Origin: Streptomyces peucetius
GTDB taxonomy: Bacteria > Actinomycetota > Actinomycetes > Streptomycetales > Streptomycetaceae
Direction: 5' to 3'
Length of the DNA stretch: 64,000 nucleotides
Assembly: GCF_025854275.1 (NCBI RefSeq)
Contig: NZ_CP107567.1
Location: forward strand, 5,456,001-5,520,000
Part shown: one piece after another, positions 1-7,363 of the stretch
How the letters are laid out: the number at the start of each line of letters is the position of its first letter
Position numbering within the stretch: the first letter of the stretch is position 1
Notes under the pieces: model-generated
What the model was told of the DNA's origin: nothing
What the model saw: only the letters and a program-made list of their open reading frames with translations
The model's database searches: none
Position numbers and translations under genes: made by a program

Positions 1-292
1 GTACATCACTGCCGTGTGGCTCCTCGTGTTCACGGGCGCCATCGTCATGAAGTACGGGTTCGACACCGGCGACACCATGCTGATCTCGCAGATCCACGGT
101 GTGCTCTTCATCGTCTACGTGATCTTCGCCTTCGATCTCGGTTCCAAGGCGAAGTGGCCGTTCGGAAAGCTGCTGTGGGTGCTGGCCGCGGGCTGCATCC
201 CCTTCGCGTCCTTCTTCGTCGAGCCGAAGGTGACGCGCGAGGCACGCGCCCTGATCGCCGGCGAGCCTGCCGCCGCGACGGCGGACGCGTAG
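1..292 (+). CDS. DUF3817 family membrane protein (5' end missing)
   Basis: The reading frame is already open at base 2 (frame Y-I-T-A-V-W), so the start lies left of the window and only about the last 96 residues are present. It shows two hydrophobic stretches, around VWLLVFTGAIV and the run from SQIHGVLFIVYVIFAF through LLWVLAAGCIPFASFFV. The pattern G-HG-LF--Y----F followed by W and an F-FE end is characteristic of the DUF3817 integral membrane family of actinobacteria, whose function is unknown. The tail is a short Ala-rich cytoplasmic-type end. A strong hairpin follows directly, so the gene ends its own transcription unit before icmA. The family call is from pattern recognition and is fairly secure. 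Confidence 0.8.
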   Translation, partial: YITAVWLLVFTGAIVMKYGFDTGDTMLISQIHGVLFIVYVIFAFDLGSKAKWPFGKLLWVLAAGCIPFASFFVEPKVTREARALIAGEPAAATADA

Positions 293-297
293 CAGCC

Positions 298-331
298 GCA
301 AAGCGCCGCGAGCGGGCTCGCGGCGCTTTGC
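298..331 (+). terminator. Rho-independent-type hairpin after the DUF3817 gene
   Basis: Arms 298-312 and 317-331 pair over 15 bp with a four-base loop (CGGG). The hairpin starts 5 bases after the stop codon and is followed by no long T run, as is usual in Streptomyces. It isolates the upstream gene from icmA. Confidence 0.85.
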
Positions 332-340
332 CATCGACAT

Positions 341-360
341 TTACTAGGACGTCCTAGTAA
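341..360. promoter_or_regulatory. Perfect 20-bp palindrome (operator candidate) just before icmA
   Basis: TTACTAGGACGTCCTAGTAA is its own reverse complement over all 20 bases. It ends 10 bases before the icmA ATG at 371, so a bound protein would overlap the transcription start or leader. A TetR-family gene lies at 2080-2727, directly after icmA, and is the obvious local candidate to bind it, but this is inference. A partial copy (TACTAGGACGT) recurs at 42755-42765 upstream of glgP. Confidence 0.7.
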
Positions 361-370
361 ATTCGTGGGT

Positions 371-2071
371 ATGGACGCTGAAGCGATCGAGGAAGGCCGC
401 CGACGCTGGCAGGCCCGTTACGACAAGGCCCGCAAGCGGGACGCAGACTTCACCACGCTCTCCGGGGACGAGGTCGAGCCGGTCTACGGCCCCCGCCCCG
501 GGGACACGTACGAGGGCTTCGAGCGCATCGGCTGGCCCGGTGAGTACCCCTTCACCCGCGGACTGCACCCCACCGGCTACCGCGGCCGCACCTGGACCAT
601 CCGCCAGTTCGCCGGCTTCGGCAACGCCGAGCAGACCAACGAGCGCTACAAGATGATCCTCGCCGCCGGCGGCGGCGGGCTCTCCGTCGCCTTCGACATG
701 CCCACCCTCATGGGCCGCGACTCCGACGACCCCCGTTCCCTCGGCGAGGTCGGCCACTGCGGTGTCGCCATCGACTCGGCCGCCGACATGGAGGTCCTCT
801 TCAAGGACATCCCGCTCGGCGACGTGACGACGTCGATGACGATCTCCGGCCCGGCGGTCCCGGTCTTCTGCATGTACCTGGTCGCCGCCGAGCGCCAGGG
901 CGTCGACCCCGGCGTGCTCAACGGCACCCTGCAGACCGACATCTTCAAGGAGTACATCGCGCAGAAGGAGTGGCTCTTCCAGCCCGAGCCGCATCTGCGT
1001 CTCATCGGCGACCTGATGGAGCACTGCGCGCAGGGCATCCCCGCGTACAAGCCCCTGTCGGTCTCCGGCTACCACATCCGCGAGGCCGGGGCGACGGCCG
1101 CGCAGGAGCTCGCGTACACCCTCGCCGACGGCTTCGGCTACGTCGAGCTGGGCCTGTCCCGCGGTCTGGACGTCGACACGTTCGCGCCCGGCCTGTCGTT
1201 CTTCTTCGACGCCCACCTCGACTTCTTCGAGGAGATCGCCAAGTTCCGTGCCGCACGACGGATCTGGGCGCGCTGGATGAAGGAGGTGTATGGCGCGAAG
1301 ACCGACAAGGCGCAGTGGCTGCGCTTCCACACCCAGACCGCCGGTGTCTCCCTCACCGCCCAGCAGCCGTACAACAACGTCGTGCGCACGGCCGTCGAGG
1401 CCCTGTCCGCGGTCCTCGGCGGCACCAACTCCCTGCACACCAATGCCCTCGACGAGACCCTCGCCCTCCCCAGCGAGCAGGCCGCCGAGATCGCGCTGCG
1501 CACCCAGCAGGTGCTGATGGAGGAGACCGGCGTCGCAGGCGTCGCCGACCCGCTGGGCGGTTCCTGGTACGTCGAGCAGCTCACCGACCGCATCGAGGCC
1601 GACGCCGAGAAGATCTTCGACCAGATCGGGGAGCGCGGCCGCCGGGCGCACCCCGACGGGCAGCACCCGATCGGTCCCATTACCTCCGGCATCCTGCGCG
1701 GCATCGAGGACGGCTGGTTCACCGGCGAGATCGCCGAGTCCGCCTTCCGCTACCAGCAGGCGCTGGAGAAGGGGGACAAGAAGGTCGTCGGCGTCAACAC
1801 CGCCACCGGCTCCGTCACCGGCGACCTGGAGATCCTGCGGGTCAGCCACGAGGTCGAGCGGGAGCAGGTGCGGGTGCTGGCCGACCGCAAGGGCCGCCGC
1901 GACGACGCGCTCGTACGGTCCTCGCTCGACGCCATGCTGGCCGCCGCCCGTGACGGCTCCAACATGATCGGCCCGATGCTCGACGCCGTGCGGGCGGAGG
2001 CCACGCTCGGCGAGATCTGTGACGCGCTGCGCGACGAGTGGGGCGTCTACACGGAGCCGCCCGGCTTCTGA
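371..2071 (+). CDS. icmA: Isobutyryl-CoA mutase large subunit
   Basis: A 566-residue coenzyme B12-dependent acyl-CoA mutase alpha subunit without the B12-binding domain, which would be supplied by a separate small subunit (IcmB) not in this window. It interconverts isobutyryl-CoA and n-butyryl-CoA, linking valine catabolism to butyryl-CoA and polyketide precursors. With the ATG at 371, Phe is residue 80 (in TIRQFAGFG) and Gln is residue 198 (in KEYIAQKEW). These are the positions and residues described for Streptomyces IcmA; methylmalonyl-CoA mutase has Tyr and Arg there. This supports both the substrate call and the start, over the in-frame GTG at 365. The B12-dependent mutase core (AGFGNAEQTNERYK; GGTNSLHTNALDE) is intact. 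The gene is monocistronic and follows a 20-bp palindrome. Confidence 0.93.
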   Translation: MDAEAIEEGRRRWQARYDKARKRDADFTTLSGDEVEPVYGPRPGDTYEGFERIGWPGEYPFTRGLHPTGYRGRTWTIRQFAGFGNAEQTNERYKMILAAGGGGLSVAFDMPTLMGRDSDDPRSLGEVGHCGVAIDSAADMEVLFKDIPLGDVTTSMTISGPAVPVFCMYLVAAERQGVDPGVLNGTLQTDIFKEYIAQKEWLFQPEPHLRLIGDLMEHCAQGIPAYKPLSVSGYHIREAGATAAQELAYTLADGFGYVELGLSRGLDVDTFAPGLSFFFDAHLDFFEEIAKFRAARRIWARWMKEVYGAKTDKAQWLRFHTQTAGVSLTAQQPYNNVVRTAVEALSAVLGGTNSLHTNALDETLALPSEQAAEIALRTQQVLMEETGVAGVADPLGGSWYVEQLTDRIEADAEKIFDQIGERGRRAHPDGQHPIGPITSGILRGIEDGWFTGEIAESAFRYQQALEKGDKKVVGVNTATGSVTGDLEILRVSHEVEREQVRVLADRKGRRDDALVRSSLDAMLAAARDGSNMIGPMLDAVRAEATLGEICDALRDEWGVYTEPPGF

Positions 2072-2079
2072 GCCCTCCG

Positions 2080-2727
2080 CTAGGTGTTCAGGGAGCCCAG
2101 CCCCGACACCAGCAGGACGGTGAAGCGGCGCGCCCACTCCTCGTCCACCGGTTCCGCGCTCACCAGCGTCCGGTGGACGACCGCGCCCGCCACCACGTCG
2201 AAGATCAGGTCCGTGTTGCGGGCTGCCGCCCGGGGGTCGCCCTCGTACTGCAGCTCGCCGCGGGCCTGAGCGCGTTCCCGCCCCTCGAGGACGAGTCGCT
2301 TCTGCCGTTCGACGATCGCCGAACGGATCCGGCCGCGCAGCGCCTCGTCCCTCGTCGACTCGGCGACGACGCCCATCAGCGCCGTCTTGGTCTCGGGCCG
2401 GCCGAGCAGATCGGCGAACTGCAGGACGACGCCCTCGACATCCGCGGCGAGGCTGCCGCGGTCCGGGAGCTCGAGCTCGTCGAAGAGGACGGCGACCGCG
2501 TCGACGACCAGTTCGTTCTTGTTCGCCCAACGGCGGTACAGAGTGGTCTTGGCCACCCCCGCCCGTGCCGCCACGTCCCCCATGGTCAGCTTCGACCAGC
2601 CCAGTTCCACGAGGGAGGCGCGGGTCGCCTCCAGGATCGCGGCGTCGGCCTCGGCGCTGCGGGGACGCCCGGTACGACCCGTACGCGGGGGTTCGGGGGA
2701 GGTGCTGCTGGACATGCCCGCGACCAT
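2080..2727 (-). CDS. TetR family transcriptional regulator
   Basis: About 215 residues. The N-terminal TetR DNA-binding domain is clear: GRPRSAEADAAILEAT, then LTMGDVAARAGVAKTTLYRRW with the typical recognition-helix end. The C-terminal half (ligand and dimer domain) is like other actinobacterial TetR proteins, and I cannot name its ligand. Starts at 2727 or 2715 are both possible; neither has a strong ribosome binding site. The gene is convergent with icmA, with only 8 bases between the stops. Given family habit it may control icmA or itself, and the 341-360 palindrome is a candidate target. No similar palindrome is evident in its own upstream region. Confidence 0.9.
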   Translation of the reverse strand: MVAGMSSSTSPEPPRTGRTGRPRSAEADAAILEATRASLVELGWSKLTMGDVAARAGVAKTTLYRRWANKNELVVDAVAVLFDELELPDRGSLAADVEGVVLQFADLLGRPETKTALMGVVAESTRDEALRGRIRSAIVERQKRLVLEGRERAQARGELQYEGDPRAAARNTDLIFDVVAGAVVHRTLVSAEPVDEEWARRFTVLLVSGLGSLNT

Positions 2728-2919
2728 ACCCGCCGGTAAGGAGAAAGGCGGCTGTGAGGCAGCTCACCGGAAAACCCTTCACGGTGCGGGTCGTGCGCCG
2801 ATACGCTACGGCTCGTAGCGAAAGCCGTGACCGGCTCGTCGCGACAGCCACGAGGCGCCGAGGTGGGGACCTGGCGCCGACTTTTTCACATGGGCGCGCG
2901 GAAGGGGGAGGATGTACGC

Positions 2920-3888
2920 ATGCAGCCTAGGAACATGTCCATGAGCGGCGTCGTCGACCTCGCCGCGGTGAAGGCGGCCAACGAGGCCAAGGCCAAGGCG
3001 GAGCAGGCGAGGGCCGAATCCGCGCGTCAGGGTGGTGGCGGTGCCGTGTCCCCCGCCGCCCTGGTGATCGACACCGACGAGGCGAACTTCGAGCGCGACG
3101 TCCTCCAGCGCTCCACCGAGGTCCCGGTCGTCATCGACTTCTGGGCCGAGTGGTGCGAGCCGTGCAAGCAGCTCGGCCCGCTGCTGGAGCGCCTCGCCGC
3201 CGAGTACAACGGCCGTTTCGTCCTCGCCAAGGTCGACGTCGACGCCAACCAGATGCTGATGCAGCAGTTCGGGATCCAGGGCATCCCCGCGGTCTTCGCG
3301 GTGGTGGCCGGCCAGGCGCTGCCCCTCTTCCAGGGCGCGGCCCCCGAGGCCCAGATCCGTCAGACGCTGGACCAGCTCGTGCAGGTGGCCGAGGAGCGCT
3401 TCGGCCTGACCGGCATCGCGGTCGACGCGGACGCGTCGGGCGAGGCCGACCAGGCCCCCGTGCCGGCCGGCCCGTACGACGCACTGCTCGAAGCGGCAGT
3501 GCAGGCCCTGGACGCGGGCGACTTCGGCGGCGCGATCCAGGCGTACCGGAACGTGCTCTCGGACGATCCGGGCAACACGGAGGCGAAGCTCGGCCTCGCG
3601 CAGGCCGAACTGCTGGGCCGGGTGAAGGACATGGACCCGGGCAAGGTCCGCCAGGACGCGGCCGACAACCCGGCCGACGCCGCCGCGCAGATCGCCGCGG
3701 CCGACCTGGACCTCGTCGGCGGTCACGTGGAGGACGCCTTCGGCCGGCTCGTCGAGACGGTGCGCCGTACGGCGGGCGACGAGCGCGACGCGGCGCGGGT
3801 GCGGCTGCTGGAGCTCTTCGAGGTGGTCGGTCCCGACGACCCGCGGGTGACGGCGGCGCGACAGGCGCTGGCGCGCGTGCTCTTCTGA
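2920..3888 (+). CDS. Thioredoxin-domain protein with C-terminal TPR-like repeats (YbbN/CnoX-like)
   Basis: 322 residues. ATG 2920 is chosen because GGGGGAGG sits about 9 bases upstream. After a charged Ala/Lys-rich N-terminus (residues 8-40), a thioredoxin fold follows with the active-site motif WCEPC (Cys79, Cys82) and the cis-Pro region GIQGIPAV. The C-terminal half (residues about 185-322) is a helical tetratricopeptide-like region starting YDALLEAAVQALDAGDFGGAI. This architecture matches the co-chaperone-like YbbN/CnoX family, which keeps substrates folded during oxidative stress. In actinobacteria the CxxC is kept, so a redox role is possible. No signal peptide; likely cytoplasmic. Confidence 0.88.
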   Translation: MQPRNMSMSGVVDLAAVKAANEAKAKAEQARAESARQGGGGAVSPAALVIDTDEANFERDVLQRSTEVPVVIDFWAEWCEPCKQLGPLLERLAAEYNGRFVLAKVDVDANQMLMQQFGIQGIPAVFAVVAGQALPLFQGAAPEAQIRQTLDQLVQVAEERFGLTGIAVDADASGEADQAPVPAGPYDALLEAAVQALDAGDFGGAIQAYRNVLSDDPGNTEAKLGLAQAELLGRVKDMDPGKVRQDAADNPADAAAQIAAADLDLVGGHVEDAFGRLVETVRRTAGDERDAARVRLLELFEVVGPDDPRVTAARQALARVLF

Positions 3889-4619
3889 GGCCAGCCTCCG
3901 GACCGGTCCTGGGGAGTCCCGGATGTTTCACCGGCGGGTAGAGGGCGTTTTGTTGACGCTTCATTGACAGCCGTTATGACAAGGGTGTCCCGAGGATCCC
4001 GTTACGGCGGATTTGTGGCGGTGGCGCTGACGTGGCGTCACCGCCGCTTTGGCGACACAGCGACAAAACCCGACCCGGCTTTGCCGAAACTTGGTAAACG
4101 TCGAGCGGTGTTACTCGCAGTACAACAACCCTCTGATTCTGTCTGGTTATCGCCGTCTATCGCCCCATCTGACGGCAGTGGGGACCGTACCGAGCGTGCT
4201 CGCGTGACATCGTGCGGTCGTGGCGGGGTTATCGGGGCATTACTGCCCAGTAATGAACCCCCTTGTGCCCTGGCCTGGAATGGACAACGATCGGCGACGC
4301 TCGGTCCAATACCGCACCAGCCCGGCTCCCAGCCGTGCCGCGGCCCCTTGGGTCCCCACCGGGCCGATCGGCGACAGTGGCGCCGGTCGCGGACAGGGGG
4401 GTTCCTGCCACAGGAACGGCAGGGCCTGTCCGACAGGTTGTGCGTGATGAGTCAGGCGCGACCAGTGGTTGTCGCTCGGGGGTGATCGCCGGTGTCTTTC
4501 GGACGCACATCGCGCCTGAGAGAGCGGGCGCTCTCCTTCCCGAGGACGTAGCACTTCTCCCATCCCAGGACGGGCCCGAGGCCCGGACCGGAGATGTACG
4601 TCCGAGAAGGAGGAAAGTC
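3889..4619. other. 730-bp intergenic region with promoter-like boxes and several inverted repeats
   Basis: I see no convincing gene here. TTGACG (3953-3958) followed after 16 bases by TATGAC (3975-3980) looks like a principal sigma-factor promoter, but it lies about 640 bases before the next start codon. Inverted repeats follow: CATTACTG/CAGTAATG at 4238-4255 (inside GGGGTT...AACCCC), GTTCCTG/CAGGAAC at 4401-4417, CCTGTC/GACAGG at 4425-4437 and GAGAGCG/CGCTCTC at 4520-4535. The region could hold a long structured leader, several operators or a small RNA. The ribosome binding site AAGGAGGAAAG at 4607-4617 belongs to the next gene. Confidence 0.6.
4238..4255. promoter_or_regulatory. Palindromic operator candidate upstream of the DUF6230 operon
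   Basis: CATTACTG-CC-CAGTAATG has perfect 8-base arms around a 2-base centre. It is flanked by GGGGTT (4225-4230) and AACCCC (4256-4261), which could extend the symmetry with a bulge. AT-rich symmetry of this size is unusual in such GC-rich DNA and is typical of a dimeric repressor site. The regulator is unknown. Confidence 0.55.
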
Positions 4620-5279
4620 ATGGAGTCTATGGCTCGTGGTGGAACCAGATGGAAGCGGTTCGCCCTTGTCATGGTGCCGAGCGTGGCCGCGACGGCCGCG
4701 ATAGGCGTCGGCCTGGCACAGGGGGCGCTCGCCGCGTCCTTCGCGGTGTCGGGCCAGGAGTTCAAGGTCAAGGCCGGCCACCTCGTGGGTCATGGATTCG
4801 CCCAGTACGGCGGCGTGGACATGGGGTACACGAACGTCAAGGAAGGCGAAGCGAAGGCCCCGCGGCCTGTCGCCATCTCGACGTTCCGGGACGCCAAGAT
4901 CCACAACATGTGTCAGTCGGTGGTCACCGACGTCCCGGGCCTGGGCAAGATCACCCTGCGCCTGGAGGCCGGCAAGGGCGGTAAGCCGGTCGTCGCCGAA
5001 AACCTCTACCTCGACGTCACCGACCTGAAGGCCGACGCCAAGTTCGAGGACATCGACATCGGCGTCGCGGCCAAGGACACCGACCGTCGGAAGGGCGGCA
5101 AGGGCCCTGAGGTCAAGGACTCGTCCATCATGCAGAACGGCTTCGCCCAGCAGGCCAGGGTGGCCACGCTGGACAACGTCGAGCAGAAGGCCTGGGCGAC
5201 CACGGCCGCATCCTTCAAGCTCAGCGGCCTGAGCATGAAGCTCAAGAAGGGCGACGGCCCCGGCGTCGAGTGCTTCTGA
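4620..5279 (+). CDS. DUF6230 family protein, probably secreted
   Basis: 219 residues starting at the ATG behind the strong site AAGGAGGAAAG (4607-4617). An N-terminal basic segment (RGGTRWKRF) and a hydrophobic run (ALVMVPSVAATAAIGVGLAQGALA) resemble a signal peptide or anchor. The remainder is a single domain with two Cys (in HNMCQS and VECF at the very end). Streptomyces relatives are often labelled cholesterol esterase, but I see no lipase GXSXG motif or other hydrolase signature, so that label is not supported. It is the first gene of a three-gene unit with the DUF6114 membrane protein and an acidic secreted protein; they probably work together at the envelope. Function unknown. Confidence 0.82.
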   Translation: MESMARGGTRWKRFALVMVPSVAATAAIGVGLAQGALAASFAVSGQEFKVKAGHLVGHGFAQYGGVDMGYTNVKEGEAKAPRPVAISTFRDAKIHNMCQSVVTDVPGLGKITLRLEAGKGGKPVVAENLYLDVTDLKADAKFEDIDIGVAAKDTDRRKGGKGPEVKDSSIMQNGFAQQARVATLDNVEQKAWATTAASFKLSGLSMKLKKGDGPGVECF

Positions 5280-5370
5280 CGCAGTGCCGTCCCGGCGGGC
5301 GGGTGAACCACAGCGGCTTCGCCCGCCCGTCTCTTCACACCAGCAACGCCAGTTCCAGGGAGCTGTTTTC

Positions 5371-5931
5371 ATGAGCGCCGAGTCTGCAGTGTCACAGGGC
5401 CGGGACGAGCACTTCGCCCGAGTCCTTCGGCGGAACTTCCGTAATTGGCGGGGGCAGCGGCCCTTCTGGGCAGGCCTGTTCACTCTGCTCGGCGGAATCC
5501 CCATCGCCTACTTCCCGTACGCGAGCCTCCAGCTCGGCCAGATGACGCTCTCCATGTCGACGACCGGCGGCGCGGGTTCGCTCATCATCGGCGTACTGCT
5601 CGTCACGCTCGGCCTCACGATGTGGTTCCAGGCGGTGGCCAGGGTCTTCGCGGGTGTTGCGACGATCCTGCTGGCGCTGGTCTCCATCCCGGTCTCCAAC
5701 CTGGGTGGCTTCCTGATGGGCTTCCTGCTGGCTCTCGTCGGCGGCGCCATGGCGCTGTCCTGGGTGCCGGTCAAGGGCCCCGCCGCCGTGGCAGAGGCCG
5801 ACGACACGACCACGGCCCCGGTCGACACCGACCCCGACACCCTGCCCGTACCTGAGCAGTGGGACGGCTACGGGACGGACACGCACGAGACAACCATCGA
5901 AGGCAACGGCGGGAGGAACAGTGCCGGGTGA
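5371..5931 (+). CDS. DUF6114 domain membrane protein
   Basis: 186 residues from the ATG at 5371. The central part carries about four hydrophobic segments: FWAGLFTLLGGIPIAYF, GSLIIGVLLVTLGLTMWF, VFAGVATILLALVSIPVS and FLMGFLLALVGGAMALSW. The N-terminus (ARVLRRNFRNWRGQRPFW) is basic and cytoplasmic, and the tail is acidic and Thr-rich. DUF6114 proteins are found in Streptomyces next to DUF6230 proteins, as here. It overlaps the next gene by 11 bases, indicating translational coupling. The function is not known; I infer a membrane partner of the two flanking secreted proteins. Confidence 0.82.
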   Translation: MSAESAVSQGRDEHFARVLRRNFRNWRGQRPFWAGLFTLLGGIPIAYFPYASLQLGQMTLSMSTTGGAGSLIIGVLLVTLGLTMWFQAVARVFAGVATILLALVSIPVSNLGGFLMGFLLALVGGAMALSWVPVKGPAAVAEADDTTTAPVDTDPDTLPVPEQWDGYGTDTHETTIEGNGGRNSAG

Positions 5932-7243
5932 CGTGACACCACCGCTGACCGCGGCCGCGGGCGGCGACGGCTCGCGGGAGAGAAGAGGGCCGCGGCACGC
6001 CGCCCCCAGGAAGTCGCTGCTCACCAGGCTCCAGCTGCCCGCGAGCAAGGCGATAGCCCTGGCCGCGATGCCCACCGCCGTCTTCGTCGGCATGGGTCTC
6101 ACGCCCAAGCTCGCCCTGGCCGACGACAAGGAGATCCCCTTCGCGCCGGGCCCGTGCGTGACCCGCTCGGACGAGCCGTCGGAGTCCGCCTCACCGTCCC
6201 CGACGGAGTCGGCGAAGCCGTCCGCCTCGCCGTCCCCGACGGACACGGCCGAGCCGGAGCCCGCCCCGACCGCCACGTCCGACACCGGCATCGGTACCGG
6301 AGCCGAGGACGAGGCGCAGGAGCCGAAGCCCGCCGAGAGCCCGTCAGCGGCCGGAGCGGAGCAGAAGGCGCCCGCGCCGGAGCCGTCGGCCGACGAGACC
6401 GAGAAGAACCCGCTCGACCCGCTGGGTGTGGGCGACAAGGTCAAGGACTTCTTCGACGGCGTCGGCGACACGCTGCGGGGTGAGCCGGCCGAGACGCCGT
6501 CTCCGAGCGACACCGCGACGAAGCCGGCCAAGGAGCCGGCGGAGAAGCCCGTCGCGGTTCCCGCCGACGAGCCCGCGGACAAGCCGGCGGAGAAGGCCAC
6601 CGACGTGGTGGACGACACCGTCGATAAGACGAAGGAAGCGATCAAGGACGCTGCCGAGAAGGCCGGCGCCAAGGTCGAAGAGCTGGACGAGAACATCAAG
6701 GGACTCGACCCCGTCAAGGACGAGGACATCCCCGAAGGCGCCAAGCCCCGCTTCCCGTGCCCCACCCCGGACCCGGACGCCCTGGCGGCCGCCGAGCTCG
6801 AACCGGGCATCCCGCTGCTCCCGGACGACCCGTGGATCCTCGAGAGCTCGAGGCTCGAGCTGACGGGACTGTACTACCACGGCATCGTCGAGGTGAAGAC
6901 CGGCAGCGGCAAGATCAAGAAGGCCCTGAAGTTCACCGCGACGGAGGTGGACATCAAGGACCTGCACCAGCTCGTGGTGGGCCCGAACGGTACGACCGCG
7001 CACGTCGAGGCGCGCAAGGGTTCCCATTCGACCATCACCAACGGCACGGTGACGATGTACACGGAGGAGCTGAAGGGCAACCTCTTCGGCATCATCCCGG
7101 TCACGTTCAGCCCGGAGACCCCGCCGCCGCTGAACGTCCCCGTCGCGATATTCACGGACGTGAAGGTCACTCAGGCCGGCCAGTTCGGCGGGACGCTGAC
7201 TGTCCCCGGCCTGCACAACTACTTCACCGGCGGCAACGCCTGA
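5921..7243 (+). CDS. Acidic, Pro/Glu/Lys-rich secreted protein of the DUF6230-DUF6114 operon
   Basis: 440 residues from a GTG whose site GGGAGGAA lies 4-5 bases upstream and inside the end of the preceding gene. After a polar N-terminus, a basic segment and a hydrophobic stretch (AIALAAMPTAVFVGMGLT, about residues 44-62) suggest export or anchoring. Residues about 75-290 are low-complexity Pro/Glu/Ala/Lys/Ser sequence, likely extended, with a short amphipathic Lys/Glu helix region (DDTVDKTKEAIKDAAEKAG). The last 135 residues form a folded domain with alternating beta-like sequence and a Pro-rich turn before FTDVKVTQAGQFGGTLTVPG. No catalytic motif is seen. It may span the wall from membrane to surface; function unknown. 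Confidence 0.75.
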   Translation: MPGDVTPPLTAAAGGDGSRERRGPRHAAPRKSLLTRLQLPASKAIALAAMPTAVFVGMGLTPKLALADDKEIPFAPGPCVTRSDEPSESASPSPTESAKPSASPSPTDTAEPEPAPTATSDTGIGTGAEDEAQEPKPAESPSAAGAEQKAPAPEPSADETEKNPLDPLGVGDKVKDFFDGVGDTLRGEPAETPSPSDTATKPAKEPAEKPVAVPADEPADKPAEKATDVVDDTVDKTKEAIKDAAEKAGAKVEELDENIKGLDPVKDEDIPEGAKPRFPCPTPDPDALAAAELEPGIPLLPDDPWILESSRLELTGLYYHGIVEVKTGSGKIKKALKFTATEVDIKDLHQLVVGPNGTTAHVEARKGSHSTITNGTVTMYTEELKGNLFGIIPVTFSPETPPPLNVPVAIFTDVKVTQAGQFGGTLTVPGLHNYFTGGNA

Positions 7244-7270
7244 CCCCAGGACCACCGGGAGCCGCGAAAA

Positions 7271-7312
7271 GGCTGTGGGCCGCACCCGTTCAGGGGGGTG
7301 CGGCCCACAGCC
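7271..7312. terminator. Strong hairpin between convergent genes
   Basis: Arms 7271-7287 and 7296-7312 pair perfectly over 17 bp with an 8-base loop. It lies 28 bases after the preceding plus-strand stop and 52 bases from the end of the convergent ATPase gene, so it can serve both directions. Confidence 0.88.
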
Positions 7313-7363
7313 CTTCTGGCACAGCAGTGGAAGTCCGCTCGTAGGGCTCTTTCCCTGCGCGGC

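Noticed and set aside
344..2851. 835-codon open frame on the minus strand opposite icmA
   Set aside because: It is antisense to a well-supported gene and covers the TetR gene in another frame. It is Arg/Gly/Val-rich with no family motifs, typical of the reverse strand of high-GC coding DNA.
3964..4485. Plus-strand open frame of 173 codons in the long gap before the DUF6230 gene
   Set aside because: No ribosome binding site, no codon-position GC bias, no recognisable motif. It is better read as regulatory DNA.
4620..5279. Label cholesterol esterase for the DUF6230 protein
   Set aside because: No GXSXG, no catalytic triad and no lipase-like length. The name appears to be inherited from old annotation.
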